Source: Eunapius fragilis (lineage: Eukaryota > Porifera > Demospongiae > Spongillida > Spongillidae). From it: a DNA stretch of 64,000 bases. Location: NCBI GenBank assembly GCA_963681505.1, contig OY811988.1, positions 992,001 through 1,056,000 of the forward strand. Reading direction: 5' to 3'. This document shows positions 1 to 19,449 of this stretch, one piece after another. The notes beneath the pieces are model-generated. The model did no database searches. It worked only from the letters and a program-made list of their open reading frames with translations, and was not told where the DNA came from. Every line of letters starts with the position of its first letter. Position 1 is the first letter of the stretch. The position numbers and the translations under genes are program-made.

Positions 1-615
1 TGCATCACGTGATCCGTTTCCAACCCTTCCGTATAATATCTACAATGTATGACAATTGAGCTCTTTCATCGCGTGACTTAATAGTATAATTCGCCATATT
101 GGTGCTCGTTTACAATGGAGAAGTATGGGCGCAAATTATCGGAAGTGAGACTTCCATATAGGTTTTGACCCCGACTATGAATTTAATTAAAATCCAGCGA
201 CCCTACCCTAGCTTCGCTCCCGACGATCGGATCGTCTAACTTGTTGCGGCAATCGATATAGAAGTCAAAACTGAGTAGTTTCGTTTTTGTTTCACGTCGT
301 AGAACCGCGTGGTTGTCGAGAACGAAAAATACTGCTGTCCTCGTTCCCCTTCCAAAAATAATGGGCAGGTCGTCTTTCTTCATCTTCTTCTTGAGAACTC
401 ATAACTCGGGACAGGAACACCTTTAAGCAATGAGAATTGCACCAATAGCTTTAGAATTTGCTGGAGGACTCGCTTTGATACAAAAAAGCCTAAAAGCCTA
501 TATACGGTATTCCAATTCTAATTAAGCAAAGGTACCTAAAATTTCTGGATCGGTTAAATGAAAGGGGGGAAACCTGCGATGCAACAGTGATTTGGGTGTT
601 AAAAAAATTAAGGTA
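1..615. other. No gene recognised; contains one copy of a diverged repeat
   Basis: I see no convincing coding exon here. The stretch about 155-480 is a diverged copy of about 1365-1680. Both begin with TCCATATAGG and share ordered blocks: an encoded run reading GAGAAC.AAAAATACT, then a CTTCTTC-rich run, then ATAACTC..GACAGG and a CACCAAT/TACCAATCGCTT block. The only long open frame, 183-383 on the minus strand, lies inside this repeat and resembles no family I know. Confidence 0.4.
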
Positions 616-913
616 ACAAGTAAATAAAAACATTCTCTCTGAGAAAGTTGGTGGGATATAGGTTTTGCAAGCAAATAGTATACTGGTGTAAAAAGCAAGG
701 AAACAAGTTTTATCAGAAGGGAAAATGTAATAGTCCTATATTTAGCACACTTCGACTAAGGCATATGCTGTTTCTGTGCTAAATATAGGACTATTACATT
801 TTCCCTTCTGATAAAACTTGTTTCCTTGCTTTTTACACTAGTGTACTATTTGCTTGCAAAACCTATATCCCACCAACTTTCTCAGATCAGAGAGAATGTT
901 TTTATTTACTTGT
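616..913. mobile_element. Fold-back (hairpin) MITE, copy 1
   Basis: The two halves are reverse complements over almost their whole length (about 616-750 against 776-913), leaving a loop of about 25 bases near 765. The ends read ACAAGTAAATAAAAACATTC and its complement. No open reading frame is carried. A second element at 3059-3343 has the same architecture and shares blocks such as AAAAACATTCTCT, GTGTAAAAAGCAAGG and a CCTATAT.TAGCAC run beside the loop, so both belong to one family. No clear target-site duplication is visible, and the superfamily is not assigned. Confidence 0.75.
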
Positions 914-2732
914 ACGTATTAAAAGTACCAAAACCAAGTATATATTTCCATAGTAAACTGAGCACCAATATGGCGGACAATAAATCAATTAATGCAATTA
1001 AAGCCCACGCGTCATGTGACCATGAAAGAGCTCTATACACGTTACCGTATCAAGGAAATTTCAGTGTTGCCGCGATCCACTTAAGATCAAAGGAATCGTC
1101 GAGCTCGATAGTATGGGATCGACATATATCGACGACTCGTCAGCGGCAACACTGGAAGGAATACACCGTATGAGTGCTAAGGTTATTGCGCATATAATTT
1201 ACCATGCCCCACCCTTCATTAATTTCATGTGCACCACCCAGCCGAAAATCCTGGATCCGCCTATGAGCATCCCCCAGAACAGCCTCCAGTTCTGTTGCCT
1301 GTCTAAACCTGTTAGACTGGCTAAACCTGTTATTGTGTTATCGGAACCTACGCGAGTAGGTTCCATATAGGAATCCAACAGTATCATGAATGTCATTAAA
1401 AAAACGTCACTCACGTCTAGCGGGACATTTAAGAATCGGGTCACTTCGCTCTTAGTGGCATTCGAGCAATATAAAAAAGGCAAACAGTTCTGCGTTGTAT
1501 TTGTGTCACAAGACGGTGTACTTTTAGAGAACAAAAATACTCGTCCCCATCCTCCGTCGGCTTCTTCTTATTCTTCTTCCTTCCGGAGAGTATAACTCAC
1601 GACAGGGACGTTTGTAAAGCACGCCAAGTGTACCAATCGCTTCAGGATGCGTCCGCAGGTTATCTTCGGGGGTCTGTTAGACGCCTAACTGTTCGGGCAA
1701 TTAACTAAAGCAAATAGTATACCTCATTTGGTATTCGGTTAAAAATACATCAGCTAGCTATTTTAAATGCAATAATAGCCACGTGTTGTGGGCGTGATTC
1801 AAATTCTTAATATTCCCGCACGCTGTGGAAGAGGTATACGCAGTTACGCACTGAATCCAAGAGCCTTTTCGGGTCCCTACGGCTCCATGAATAAATGTCC
1901 AACCATAATGCCAAATGGTTGAGAAACGGAATGGAGCAGCGATAACGTTATAGGAAGGCTCCTGACGAATATTCAAGGTATCATTTTCTGCATGACGCCT
2001 GTGCGTTACTCTCAACTCTTATCATTCGTTACGCAGCTTGAAATGAAAGCCAAAACTACCATACACGTAAGTACCCGACACTATCGCATATAATTGTTTT
2101 GACCGAATTGATTTCTATACTATAGCTTCTTATATAGCATAACTTTCGAATTCTGTCGGTGGAACTGCATACGCGATCAGATACTACGGTATACAGTCTA
2201 CAGCAGATAATGTGAAGCAAGAGGCTCCAATTAGAATGTGTTTCCCCACACCACCGCCCTTACAGAAAAAAAACCCGGCAACAACTAGCCACTCGTACAC
2301 CTACAGATATGCCAAACGAGTGCAATACAAGACACGACAAGGTGTCAAGCACGCTACTGAAAGGACCATCAAAGCGACCACCCCGAAGGTGCGTTAATGA
2401 ATGTTGGATCTGGACATAAATTATGTGTAGTGTATCGCTAAAATATTTTATGCAACAGTTACAGCGGAAGATATTGCATCTCTCTCCGTGCTGTTGTTTG
2501 AAATATGTGCACGCTGTTCGCTGACAACAATTTCGTAATAATGTTAATGTGTATTGTGGTGCATAATTTATATCTAATAGTATCAAAGTTGCTGATGACA
2601 ACGTATTGTGGTTTATCTGATAATAGCGTGAGATCAGTGGGTACATGTAATCTTTGTCTGATGTATTATATGGCTTCACTTGCCAGTGGAGGATTTGTTT
2701 TAACTAATGGTTGTTTAAATCACCTGTTTCAG
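914..2732. other. Mostly unannotated; diverged repeat copy and possible upstream exon
   Basis: About 1365-1680 is the second copy of the repeat at 155-480. About 2212-2391 reads open in two plus-strand frames and ends in AAG followed by GTGCGT, a possible splice donor, so it may be an upstream exon of the gene whose last exon starts at 2733. The two do not join in phase directly, so this remains a suggestion. The rest shows nothing I can support. Confidence 0.3.
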
Positions 2733-2884
2733 GTCCAGGTCCAGGAGTGGTTCCATGTCCAGCTGCAGGATTAGCTCCACCTGCTTTACCTGCTATATAT
2801 CCTGGATATACAGAAGTATATCCTGGTCCAGAATATACAGCAGTATATCCTATACAAGATGACATGCTCCTGGATTATAAATGA
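2733..2884 (+). CDS. Terminal coding exon of an unrecognised Pro/Gly/Tyr-rich protein
   Basis: A good acceptor (CACCTGTTTCAG ending at 2732) is followed by an open frame in phase 1 that runs to TGA at 2882-2884. It encodes about 50 residues rich in Pro, Gly, Ala and Tyr, with repeated YPG-type units (AIYPGYTEVYPGPEYTAVYP) and an acidic end (DDMLLDYK). A possible poly(A) signal (AATAAA, within CTAAAATAAAACTG near 2972) follows. Low complexity makes homology unreadable. It could be the tail of an RNA-binding or scaffold protein, but I cannot name it. Upstream exons were not identified with confidence. Confidence 0.5.
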
Positions 2885-3058
2885 AATACTTGTACTTATT
2901 GTTTAAATAGTAATACTGTGTGTTTTAATGGTACACCCACACCTCAAAAAATTGCATGGCCACAAGATTCTAAAATAAAACTGTCATTTGACATTCTTGC
3001 TACATAGTTACTTTTCAAGAACTAAATACAATACTAAATCTACCAAAAAATGTAGGAA

Positions 3059-3343
3059 ACAAGTGATAAAAACATTCTCTATGCGAGAAGGTTGGTGGTA
3101 CATAGGAATCAAAGGCGATGGTGGTGTAAAAAGCAAGGGAACAAGGATTGTGATTGAAAAGGAAAAATGAAATAGACCTATATTAGCACACACAGTTAAA
3201 CATGACGACATGCTGCTAATATAGGTCTATTTCTTTTTTCCTTTTCAATCACAATCCTGGTTCCCTTGCTTTTTACACCACCACCGCCTTTGATTCCTAT
3301 ATACCACCAACCTTCTCGCATAGAGAATGTTTTTATCACTTGT
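3059..3343. mobile_element. Fold-back (hairpin) MITE, copy 2
   Basis: This is a near-perfect inverted repeat of about 285 bp with a short loop around 3195-3210. The termini read ACAAGTGATAAAAACATTC and its complement. It shares terminal and loop-proximal blocks with the element at 616-913 but has diverged in the arms. It lies just downstream of the exon ending at 2884, so it may fall in that gene's 3' region. It carries no coding capacity. Confidence 0.75.
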
Positions 3344-3634
3344 AGTATTTAATTAGGTAGTGTATTGTACCCATTGTATTCTCTGCTGTGCTATAGTGAT
3401 TGGCAGTCCTAACTGACCCTTGGCTAGACGCTGCAAGTTTAGGTCGCGGGTTAAGCCATACACTACAACAACAGTTCGAATACTTACGTATGCGCACGAA
3501 ACTTATACCATCTTGTACAAATTTTTTAAAATTTTTATTATTATTATTTTTTACATTGTTTTATTATTATTCATACTGACAGAGATACACGAATATACAG
3601 CAGTAAGGTAATTAAATGCGCCCTACTATAGGTA

Positions 3635-3863
3635 CTAGACAGGGACAAAACACCTGGAGAGGATGGCTGTGGCATTGGCTCTAACTAGTATGAGGTTCAG
3701 CCTCCCATATAAGGCAGCTAGGACCTCAGCCTTAGCCCTGTTGGAGCTAGTTGCAAGGCGAGAAGCCAGAAGAGAAAAAGACTCCATTGCTTCTGTCCCC
3801 CAAGCACCATATGCCTCAACCACCATGGGGACGCAAACCCACCCTAGTTCCTTGCATTTGGCA
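3635..3863 (-). pseudogene. C-terminal tail of a retroelement ORF, copy 1
   Basis: On the minus strand a fragment reads KCKELGWVCVP, then VEAYGAWGTEA, LASRLATSS, LYGRLNL and LVRANATAILSR. The same ordered motifs recur at 3980-4170 (plus) and 40505-40719 (minus), so this is a dispersed element tail and not a host gene. I recall this motif order at the end of reverse-transcriptase polyproteins of invertebrate non-LTR elements; that assignment is from memory. No reverse transcriptase domain lies next to any of the three copies, so all look 5'-truncated. Confidence 0.5.
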
Positions 3864-3979
3864 TCATATTAATAATAATACTGTATAAAACAATACAGTC
3901 AGTAATAAATGCACATTTATTATCACTATTATAATAACCTTAAAAATCAGTAGTAATTGTACAAATTCATATAATTATA

Positions 3980-4170
3980 ATTATTATTATTGACCTATGG
4001 GTGTTGGGGCACTGAAGCAAAGTGGGCAATATCGCAGCTAGCCTCTCGCTTGGCCACACGTCAGAACTGCTCAAAGTCTGCATCTGTCACAGCCCTATAT
4101 CAGAGGTTGAGCATGACCCTTGTTAGGGCAAATATGAGGGCTCTGCTGTCAAGGGCCATCTCAGACAACA
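3980..4170 (+). pseudogene. C-terminal tail of a retroelement ORF, copy 2
   Basis: The plus strand encodes YGCWGTEAKW, LASRLATRQNCSKS, LYQRLSMTLVRAN and RALLSRA in order, matching the copy at 3635-3863. The two copies point toward each other, 3' ends outward-facing as inserted. The frame opens directly from AT-rich DNA with no upstream coding sequence, as expected for a 5'-truncated insertion. Confidence 0.5.
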
Positions 4171-4484
4171 GGCTACTGATATATTATTTAGTCTAGGTGG
4201 TAGGTAATTTAACGTTATGTGCTTGTTTATCTGTTTTTGTTTTAATATCAATTCTACGTATAATTATAATTATAAAGATTTGAATTATTGCAAAGTTATT
4301 TATTGAAAAATAAATAAATAAATGTATACGCGCAAGAAAAGTATTGTTTGAAAGATATAAAACAAATGGCGACATAGAAAATGAAATGGGAGCTAAAAAA
4401 GTTGCCTATAAACATATGAAAAAAAAACTTGTGTATGCGCACTAAACTTACGGGACAGTACCTATAGCAGCTGATGATAACTTG

Positions 4485-4660
4485 AAGTGGTTCCATTGTC
4501 CACCTGTTTGTCTCAATGTCTGGTCCACCAGAGGCAAACGCCTTGAAGTGGTTCCATGTCCACCTGTTTGTCTCAATGTCTGGTCCACCAGAGGCAAACG
4601 CCTTGAAGTGGTTCCATGTCCACCTGTTTGTCTCAATGTCTGGTCCACCTAGAGGCAAAT
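4485..4660. repeat. 60-bp tandem repeat, about three copies
   Basis: Three near-identical consecutive 60-bp units carry GAAGTGGTTCCATGTCCACC and GTCTGGTCCACCAGAGGCAA. The second and third units are essentially identical; the first and last have small differences. The unit is a multiple of three, so all frames stay open and produce a spurious repeated peptide. No host exon is evident here. Confidence 0.85.
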
Positions 4661-4669
4661 GCCTTGAGG

Positions 4670-5030
4670 TGGACTAGGCTGGGCTGCACTAGCACTGCCT
4701 TCATTGGCTTGTGTACAAACTTAGGAAGTTTTCACACACCTATGGCGCTTAGATGTGTATTGCAGATGGAATGAACTTCATAATTTTGTTGCTTTCGAAT
4801 GTTAACAGTTGAGATTGAGATGGATAAACTCCTGTGCATTTTAACAACCCCACATACGCATGTATCATTTTAGCTGCATATGCAGTCATAGACATACAAT
4901 GGCTCAGTCTAACATTTGAAAGTGAAGGTTTAGTTGTTTTTTTTTGTTTCACACAGAAATGACACAGGTGAGCACAAAACATAATACGTGTACACAACAA
5001 ACAGACCACAGATACAGCCCAACAAAATGT
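4670..5030. other. Intergenic, 3' flank of the WDFY3-like gene
   Basis: No coding sequence is recognised. It lies downstream (on the minus strand) of the stop codon at 5031-5033. An AATAAA sequence overlaps that stop codon itself; any poly(A) signal actually used cannot be decided from sequence alone. Confidence 0.4.
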
Positions 5031-13339
<8,309 letters not shown>

Positions 13340-13860
13340 CTGAAAGTGAAAATAATGTCAAGTGAAAGGATACACGAAACATGAACATAACCTCCACAAG
13401 GATACAGCAATACTTGTACACACAACACACATGTACACACAACATACATGTAAACAAACACACACACACACACACACACACAAACAAAAACACACAAACA
13501 CACACACAGCATACAATGTTCACTTACATGTCCTCAGGCATGCACCAAGTGATGTCTTTTTCGGAATGATCACTGGAACATTATCATTTGGTATGTGCAC
13601 CCCAATAACCAGCCTCTTGCTTTTTCAAATCCCCCGAGCTCTTCCATGAACCCGCCAAGGCCCACGAGCAACCATTGCCGAGAAGTGGCAAATTTGATGC
13701 ACGGCCTCCGGCCATGACAAGGCTACACATGTTATTACGTATATGTTTGTCCAACAGCGGTGCTGTAGCCTTGCGCAACGTTGTAATAATTACCTTCATA
13801 GCAACCTTTCATCTAATTACACACTAACTCGTTCCCACGACCGTAAATACCTCGAGAGTC
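13340..13860. other. Region upstream of the first recognised BEACH exon
   Basis: Microsatellites (TG/CA) occupy 13459-13505. About 13531-13600 on the minus strand is open and ends at a good donor (ACAT then GTAAGT), but its phase does not fit the exon starting at 13339, so I do not join it. No exon corresponding to the conserved segment just before the BEACH start is found here or further right. Confidence 0.4.
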
Positions 13861-13998
13861 GAGAAAGTGGTAAGTGCTGACGAAAAGTGAAGAGTCTTTC
13901 TTTGAGCAAGGATTACGAATTGCGGTTTATATGACCGTTCTGTGTGTTGCCCATTTTGCCTGGTTAATTACATTGTCTTCTCTTCTCTTTATATTCAG

Positions 13999-14060
13999 TC
14001 TGGATCGAGCGCTTATTGGAAGTACAGCGTGGTACTAGTGCTGTTGAACTGCTTCAAAGG
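13999..14060 (+). CDS. Possible exon of an unrecognised plus-strand gene
   Basis: A 62-base segment is bounded by a strong pyrimidine-rich acceptor (TCTTTATATTCAG) and a GTGAGG donor. Two frames are open; one reads WIERLLEVQRGTSAVELLQR, the other joins in phase with the exon at 21747. A possible donor (GTAAGTGC) ends another candidate exon near 13869. Together these suggest a plus-strand gene starting near 13.8 kb, with introns filled by transposons. It may be untranslated leader sequence. Confidence 0.35.
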
Positions 14061-14220
14061 TGAGGCGGATTCGGGGCGTAGATATTAGGAGTACTACTGT
14101 AGTATTAGTATATAAGGCGCTCGCATGCTTTTGAATCACGTGACCTCAACATGCATAGGTGATCCGGTGCAGTTTGTGTGGACCCCATTAGGGTATTATC
14201 GGGGTGATAGGCAACTAAAG

Positions 14221-16037
14221 CAGTGGCGTAGGAGCTGCAGCCGCTGCACTTTTTCATATGAGAAAAATAAATTGAAATATAGGTTACTTATAATTTTCAT
14301 GATACGGGCAGTATTGATGTAATTCAATCAGCTGAGCAGCTGCTGCTAGTGAATTATTCATTACACGAGCATGTATTGATGTAATTCAAATCAGCTGAGC
14401 AGCTGCTGCTAGTGAATTACATTCTGTTGCAAGTGTCATTATGGCGACTTCAGCTAGCTTTCCTGAACAAGCGCATCAACCAAGATTGTATCCCTTTCCG
14501 AAAAGAAGCTTCGGTAATAAGGTACCCGCGCAACGTAGTTTTCAACCATCATGGTTCGACAAGTGGCCTTGGCTGCACTATCTGGAAAGTAGCGATGCTG
14601 TTTTGTGTATTACATGCGCGCAGGCAAGATCTCACAACAAACTAAACTGGTCACTTAATATGGATTTAGCGTTTCTCTCAACTGGTTTTTCAAATTGGAA
14701 AAATGCAACAAGAAAGTTTGCACAACACGAATCTAGCAAGTGCCACACGGACTCTGTGTTAAAAATGCTAGCACTGCCATCCTCTACACCCATTATAGCG
14801 GAAGCCTTGTCGTCCCAAACGCAAAAAAAAGATTTGATCGTCGAAAGTGTTTTTTGAAAATAGTCGCAAATGTCCGATTTTTAGCACGTCAAGGCCTACC
14901 TTTAAGAGGTCATGGAGATCAAGAATGTGACTCCAACTTTATGCAGCTTTTAAAGCTAAGAAGTGAGGATGACCACAATATTGATTCTTGGATCAAGAAA
15001 AAAACTGACAAGTACACTTCTCCAGAAATGCAGAATGAAATATTGAAAGTAATGGCTCACCATATTCTTCGTCAAGTTGTTGAATCACTGAAGACAGCTT
15101 CATTTCTGACTATTATGGTTGATGAAACCACAGATGTTTCAAACAAGGAACAAGTGGTGGTTTGCTTTCGCTGGGTGGATAGTAACCTAGAATCCCATGA
15201 AGAATTTGTAGGGCTCTATGTAACTGAAACTGTTCAGTCCTCAATGTTGGTACAAATCATTCACGACATTCTGCAGAGGTTTGACGTACCTATAACAAAA
15301 CTCAGAGGGCAATGCTATGATGGATGCTCATCCATGTCTGGGTCAAAGGGTGGTGTAGCCGTAGAGCTCCAGAAGGAAGAGCCTAGAGCTCTATATACCC
15401 ATTGCTATGGACATGCTCTTAATCTAGCATGTTCTGATGCTGTCAAAAAGTGCAAGATCATGAGAGACGCTTTAGATTCATCTTATGAACTTAGTCAAAA
15501 AGTCACCTCGTCGGGATGCAATGTTGCGAAGGCTAAAACAACAGATGCCAGATGATAGCCCTGGTATACGCGTGCTTTGATCATGGTTCTACATGTTCAC
15601 AAACACCTAACAGACCGGATCTGTTATATTGAAATTGGCAATGAATTTTCAAAAGGTTGTAGCCATCGTGAAGCCTTTTTTGGAAACTTTTTGCCAACAG
15701 ACATTTAGCATGTTAATTGCTGGTACATTGCTCTGTTCCATGCATGCTTGCTATTGTTCATTGGACACGGATTTTTTTTTCGGAATAATGTTTTCACTTA
15801 TAAACAAGTGCATTTTGGGGGGTGTTTTTCTACGCAAAAAGCGTTGGCTTCTGGGGCTCCGCCCCAGACCCCCATGGGGGAGCTTGCAGCGCTCCCCCAG
15901 ACCCCCATGGGGGAGCTTGCAGCGCTCCCCCATACCCCCTGGCTGGGCGGAAGTGGCGCCGTCTCCCACACCCTCCCTGGGGGACTCCGCCATTTAACTT
16001 TGGCTGCTGCACTTTTTATTCCCTTCCTACGCCACTG
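14221..16037 (+). mobile_element. hAT transposon with internal deletion (ZMYM1/DUF4371-like transposase)
   Basis: The ends are CAGTGGCGTAGGA and its inverted copy ending in TCCTACGCCACTG at 16037. The internal frames encode a hAT-type transposase remnant. No unambiguous target duplication is seen (CTAAAG before, TTAAG after). Near the right end, 15860-15935, a GC-rich block is duplicated in tandem, and the module AAAAAGCGTTGGC.TCTGGGG is shared with 20595-20759 and, inverted, with 48957-49254. Confidence 0.75.
14441..15700 (+). pseudogene. hAT transposase, frameshifted and internally deleted
   Basis: The first frame (14441-14857) has a TTF-type zinc-finger region: WFDKWPWLHYL, then VLCITC, then AQHESSKCHTDS. 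A missing base in a run of T at about 14852 moves the reading to the second frame, 14855-15555, with FLARQGLPLRGH, MVDETTDVSNKEQ and THCYGHALNLACSD. These are marks of the DUF4371/ZMYM1-like hAT group. After TCGTCGGGATGC near 15510 the frame stops, yet 15575-15700 resumes with C-terminal dimerisation-type sequence (VHKHLTDRI, CSHREAFFG). Several hundred residues in the middle appear to be deleted, so it cannot make a complete enzyme. Confidence 0.8.
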
Positions 16038-16490
16038 TTAAGTGCTTCCTAGTACTACGGTACTAGTAGCAGTTTTTCTAGTATGTACTTTGCGGAGCAC
16101 TGATATGGTACCTATTTTCGAAATCCGGTTTATATTTCTTAATCTTTTGTACACATAGGTGGCAGACAGTGCCTTCTGAGGTCAAATGTCATGTGCACGA
16201 TTACAAAGTTGCATAATTACATTTTTGACTAGGTGTGCATGTATACATATTCCTGCCTGAACATGTACCAGTCTTGGTGGGTTTATGTTAGGTCATTGTA
16301 CTATACCATTTACTTGGGGTGAACTGAGCTTTTGGACAAGTACTAAAATCATTTTGTACCAAAATGTGTCTGTGTAATAGGAACAGAATGTATTCTTTAA
16401 AGTGAAGTAATGGGTGTGGACCCTATGATTGTGGGGGTGGGGGGTGTCATATGGCATCTTGCATACATATGGACATGCATATAATCACTC
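16038..16490. other. No feature recognised
   Basis: AT-rich sequence with no open frame, repeat or splice-bounded exon that I can support. Confidence 0.4.
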
Positions 16491-17047
16491 TCACCTCAAT
16501 TCCGTTACCATAAGTGTGTGTACCGTGTCATGAAAGGAGATGGACCAAACTGCTCCCTCCAGATAGCCAGACGATAGCCAGTCCACGCTCATGCATAGAA
16601 AGGCATTGATGAAAGACTGTGGTACCTGCTGTGGGTCCAGGTCGGTTCCTGGAACCTGTGTTAAGAATGAAGAGAGTGTGTTACGTGAGGGTGCATCAGT
16701 GACTTTGTTGGTATCCTGACACATACATGCAGCGGAGGCTAACACTGTGATAGGCCTTGATGTTAGAATAGGCAACGTGTCAGGTGCATATCGGGGTCCT
16801 CCCGGCATGGAATAGCAGGGCGATGACCACCACCTGGTAGTCACAGTAGCACCATTGCCTGTCCCAAATTGCAGCCACCAGGATGATAGGTATCATCTCT
16901 TCCACGGAAACGGAGAGGGGCAGCATCTGCGTGTCCCACGGGAAGTGGAACCAGTATTGATCCCAGAATGTCCCGCATCCCCTTGAGCCGTCCAATGAAA
17001 ACCAGAGGTGCTCATCGGCGTGTTTGGGCATGAGGGCGATGTCGTTC
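16491..17047 (-). pseudogene. DIRS retrotransposon fragment: RNase H and linker
   Basis: The minus strand reads HADEHLWFSLDGS, GCGTFWDQYWFHFPW and VSVEEMIPIILVAAIWDRQW, the RNase H pattern of DIRS elements (acidic start, aromatic WF, then EMLP). After a frame change it continues with TDAPSRNTLSSFLTQVPG and SVDWLS, matching the segment between RNase H and tyrosine recombinase. The same regions are present in the larger DIRS copy near 28.7-29.3 kb. No reverse transcriptase or recombinase adjoins, so this is an isolated relic. Confidence 0.75.
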
Positions 17048-17760
17048 CTGTTGGAAACAAAGAAGGGGTCATTCCAAAAACGTTTTTACCACCCTAGTGT
17101 CGAATCTGCATTATATTTATTATCCACTTAGAAATATATATATTGTATACTCTATCACTCTTTGTCTTCCAGATACACTGCCTTTGAATAATTAATCATT
17201 TTTTGCTTTGAATGACTACTGCTTCCCCCTTACAATGGGCATGCTCATTTTCTGTGCACAGGAGGAAGGGTTTTACATGTATGGGAACACACCCTTCAGC
17301 ATGCGAATGCACAGTGTTGGTCATAAGAGGGAGTGGTAGTACATCCATTTAGCATAAGGTTGTAACATAACCAAAAATAATGACACTATTCTTTGTTTGC
17401 TAGATAGCTGCAAACAGTTAACAGCTTTCTGTGAATTCAACTTTTTGGGATACTGATCACGTGGTCTGGGATTTTGATTCAATAGCCAAGCTGCCATATT
17501 TAATGCATTTTGCATCCATATCAATCACATTGTTGAATTGCTTTTATCAAAACTAAACAACCACAAAGTAATAGAACAATCAAAACAAACACTTCACAGT
17601 TTATTCAGCCTTGTTAGTTTCTCACAGGCTTCCTGCATCTGTACTTTGTACATGTATGTTCTTCCTGTGGCAGTTGTAGCTGTAACACAAGTCAGAACAT
17701 CTGACGTGTCTATATCCAGCATGTCCTCCTGCTCGGGGTACACAAAGGAGGGGTGTAAAA
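17048..17760. other. No feature recognised
   Basis: AT-rich. The open frame from 17538 is Ser/Arg/His-rich low-complexity sequence after 17740 (a run of Ser codons at 17805-17840) and may belong to the hAT remnant that follows, but nothing proves it. Confidence 0.35.
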
Positions 17761-18517
17761 AATGTAACAGTTATGCAACGTGCCACCACCGAAGTCGCCC
17801 CTCCTCATCAAGCAGCTCCAGCAGTAGCTCTGAGTTGTGTGGATCCAACAGCAGTGAGTCGAACAGCAGACCCTCCCCCAGCAGTGATTCCGACAACTGG
17901 CATAGGAGGCGGCTCAAGTCATGGCGTCACCACCGGAGACATCGCTGTCACCACAAGTCTCGGGACCACAGCCTACGGGGAGCCCCCTTCACCACGTTCA
18001 TCCCTACCCCACTGAAAAGGGAAGCAAGGAGGATACTGAAAGCTTTTCCCACCTCCTCCCACCCATACTGTAGATAACCATTATTTGCCAGCTACTGCTG
18101 GAATGAAAAAACACAAACACCAGGTATCAGACCTCTCCAACTGGCTGGACCTCTCCAACTGGCTGGAGGGAATGTGTTTGTGGCCATCAGGGTCCAGGCT
18201 GCTCCCGACACTGCACACTGGCATTGGTCAGATACCTGTCATTCCTAAAACGATTGGTTTCAAATCTGTACACCTTTTCAAAGTGTTGTTGTCCTCAATG
18301 AAGTACTCTATTTCACAATACATTTGTATACCCAATTTTATTTGGTTTATCCAATACACACTCCTAATCCTCTGCTTGGTTTGTAGTGGTGGGGGGGGGG
18401 GGGGGGGAAGTATGTATCCAGCCCTAATGCAGCATTTCGAGCAGGTAAGACGTGATTCTACAAACAAATACATGCAGGTATTATATTAATCATTTTTTTA
18501 CTTGTCCATTGCAACAG

Positions 18518-19440
18518 GGGCAGGAGTGTCCAGTGATAGCAAGGCCAAAGCAAAGGGCTTTCTTAAAAAGCTGTCTTGCAAGAAAATGGTTTTGCTTGGG
18601 GCATTTCTGACAGATGTTGTAGACACTCTCCACTCTGTATCATTTGCCATACAGTCTCCAAGCTATTCCCCTGGGCACATTATTGGGACACTGAAGTCAA
18701 CTCTGGCTAAGCTACAGGCATTAACAGAGAGGTGAATAATCTATCCATACATAATACAAAGCTAGTCCTATTGCATATATGTTCATGTAGTCCTGGCCAC
18801 TATTTGATGTCAGCCCTTGAAAATGAGTCATCATTTTGGGGATTCCTTTGTTGGGAAAGTACGATCTTGTACAGCTAAAAGCTGACGTGAAGTGCCTGTT
18901 GGATGATCTCACAGCACAGCTGGAGAAGTCGCTAGAAGATAATGGAATTGATGATGTCACTAGTGCAATGCATTTTATTCTTGGCCCCACCAAGTGAATG
19001 AAGGTATATGAGTTAATGTAGAAGTATGTCATTAGCCAGAATTTAGATGTAGCACTTTTGCTAAGGCACTTTGGACCCATCCTTGAGATGTGTGGTGTGG
19101 GTGTCAGTGTTGTTTTAACAGAGTGGAACTTGCTGAAGGACATAGTGTAGGTTCACCTTGTGTTAATGCATTAGTAGTACATGGTACACTGACTCCAGGT
19201 ACACTGAAACAACAAAGGTCCTGCCAAATATGCCTGAGTGGGTGAATGTGCTCAGGACAGGCCAAGACACTTGTTCAAATGTGCTCCAGCTGGTGGATCT
19301 GCTACTCTCCTTGCCTGCCAGCAGTGCTGATTATGAACGAGGGTTCAGTGTGACTAAAGTGATTAAGTCATACTGAAGGAGGAGGCTTAGGATCACCGAT
19401 TTGATGACGGTGCAGCTGCACTGAGTTTGACCCGACGTCA
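18518..19440 (+). pseudogene. hAT transposase remnant in several frames
   Basis: Three ordered pieces resemble a ZNF862-like hAT transposase. At 18518-18735: AKAKGFLKKLSCKKMVLLGA and SVSFAIQSPSYSPG, ending at a GTGAAT donor-like site. At about 18875-19000: LKADVKCLLDDLTAQLEKSL. At about 19255-19420: the hAT dimerisation region, LVDLLLSLPASSADYERGFS followed by a stop and RRRLRITDLMTVQL. Stops and frame changes make it inactive. A 17-base G run at 18391-18407 lies just upstream. Boundaries and terminal repeats were not found. Confidence 0.65.
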
Positions 19441-19449
19441 TCCATCCTT

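Noticed and set aside
13531-13605. Minus-strand segment reading KSKRLVIGVHIPNDNVPVII before a GTAAGT donor
   Set aside because: The phase does not fit the BEACH exon at 13339, no acceptor is convincing and the sequence matches no part of the WDFY3 family known to me.
14221-16037. An 8-bp target duplication for this hAT element
   Set aside because: The flanking eight bases do not match; only a loose five-base similarity exists.
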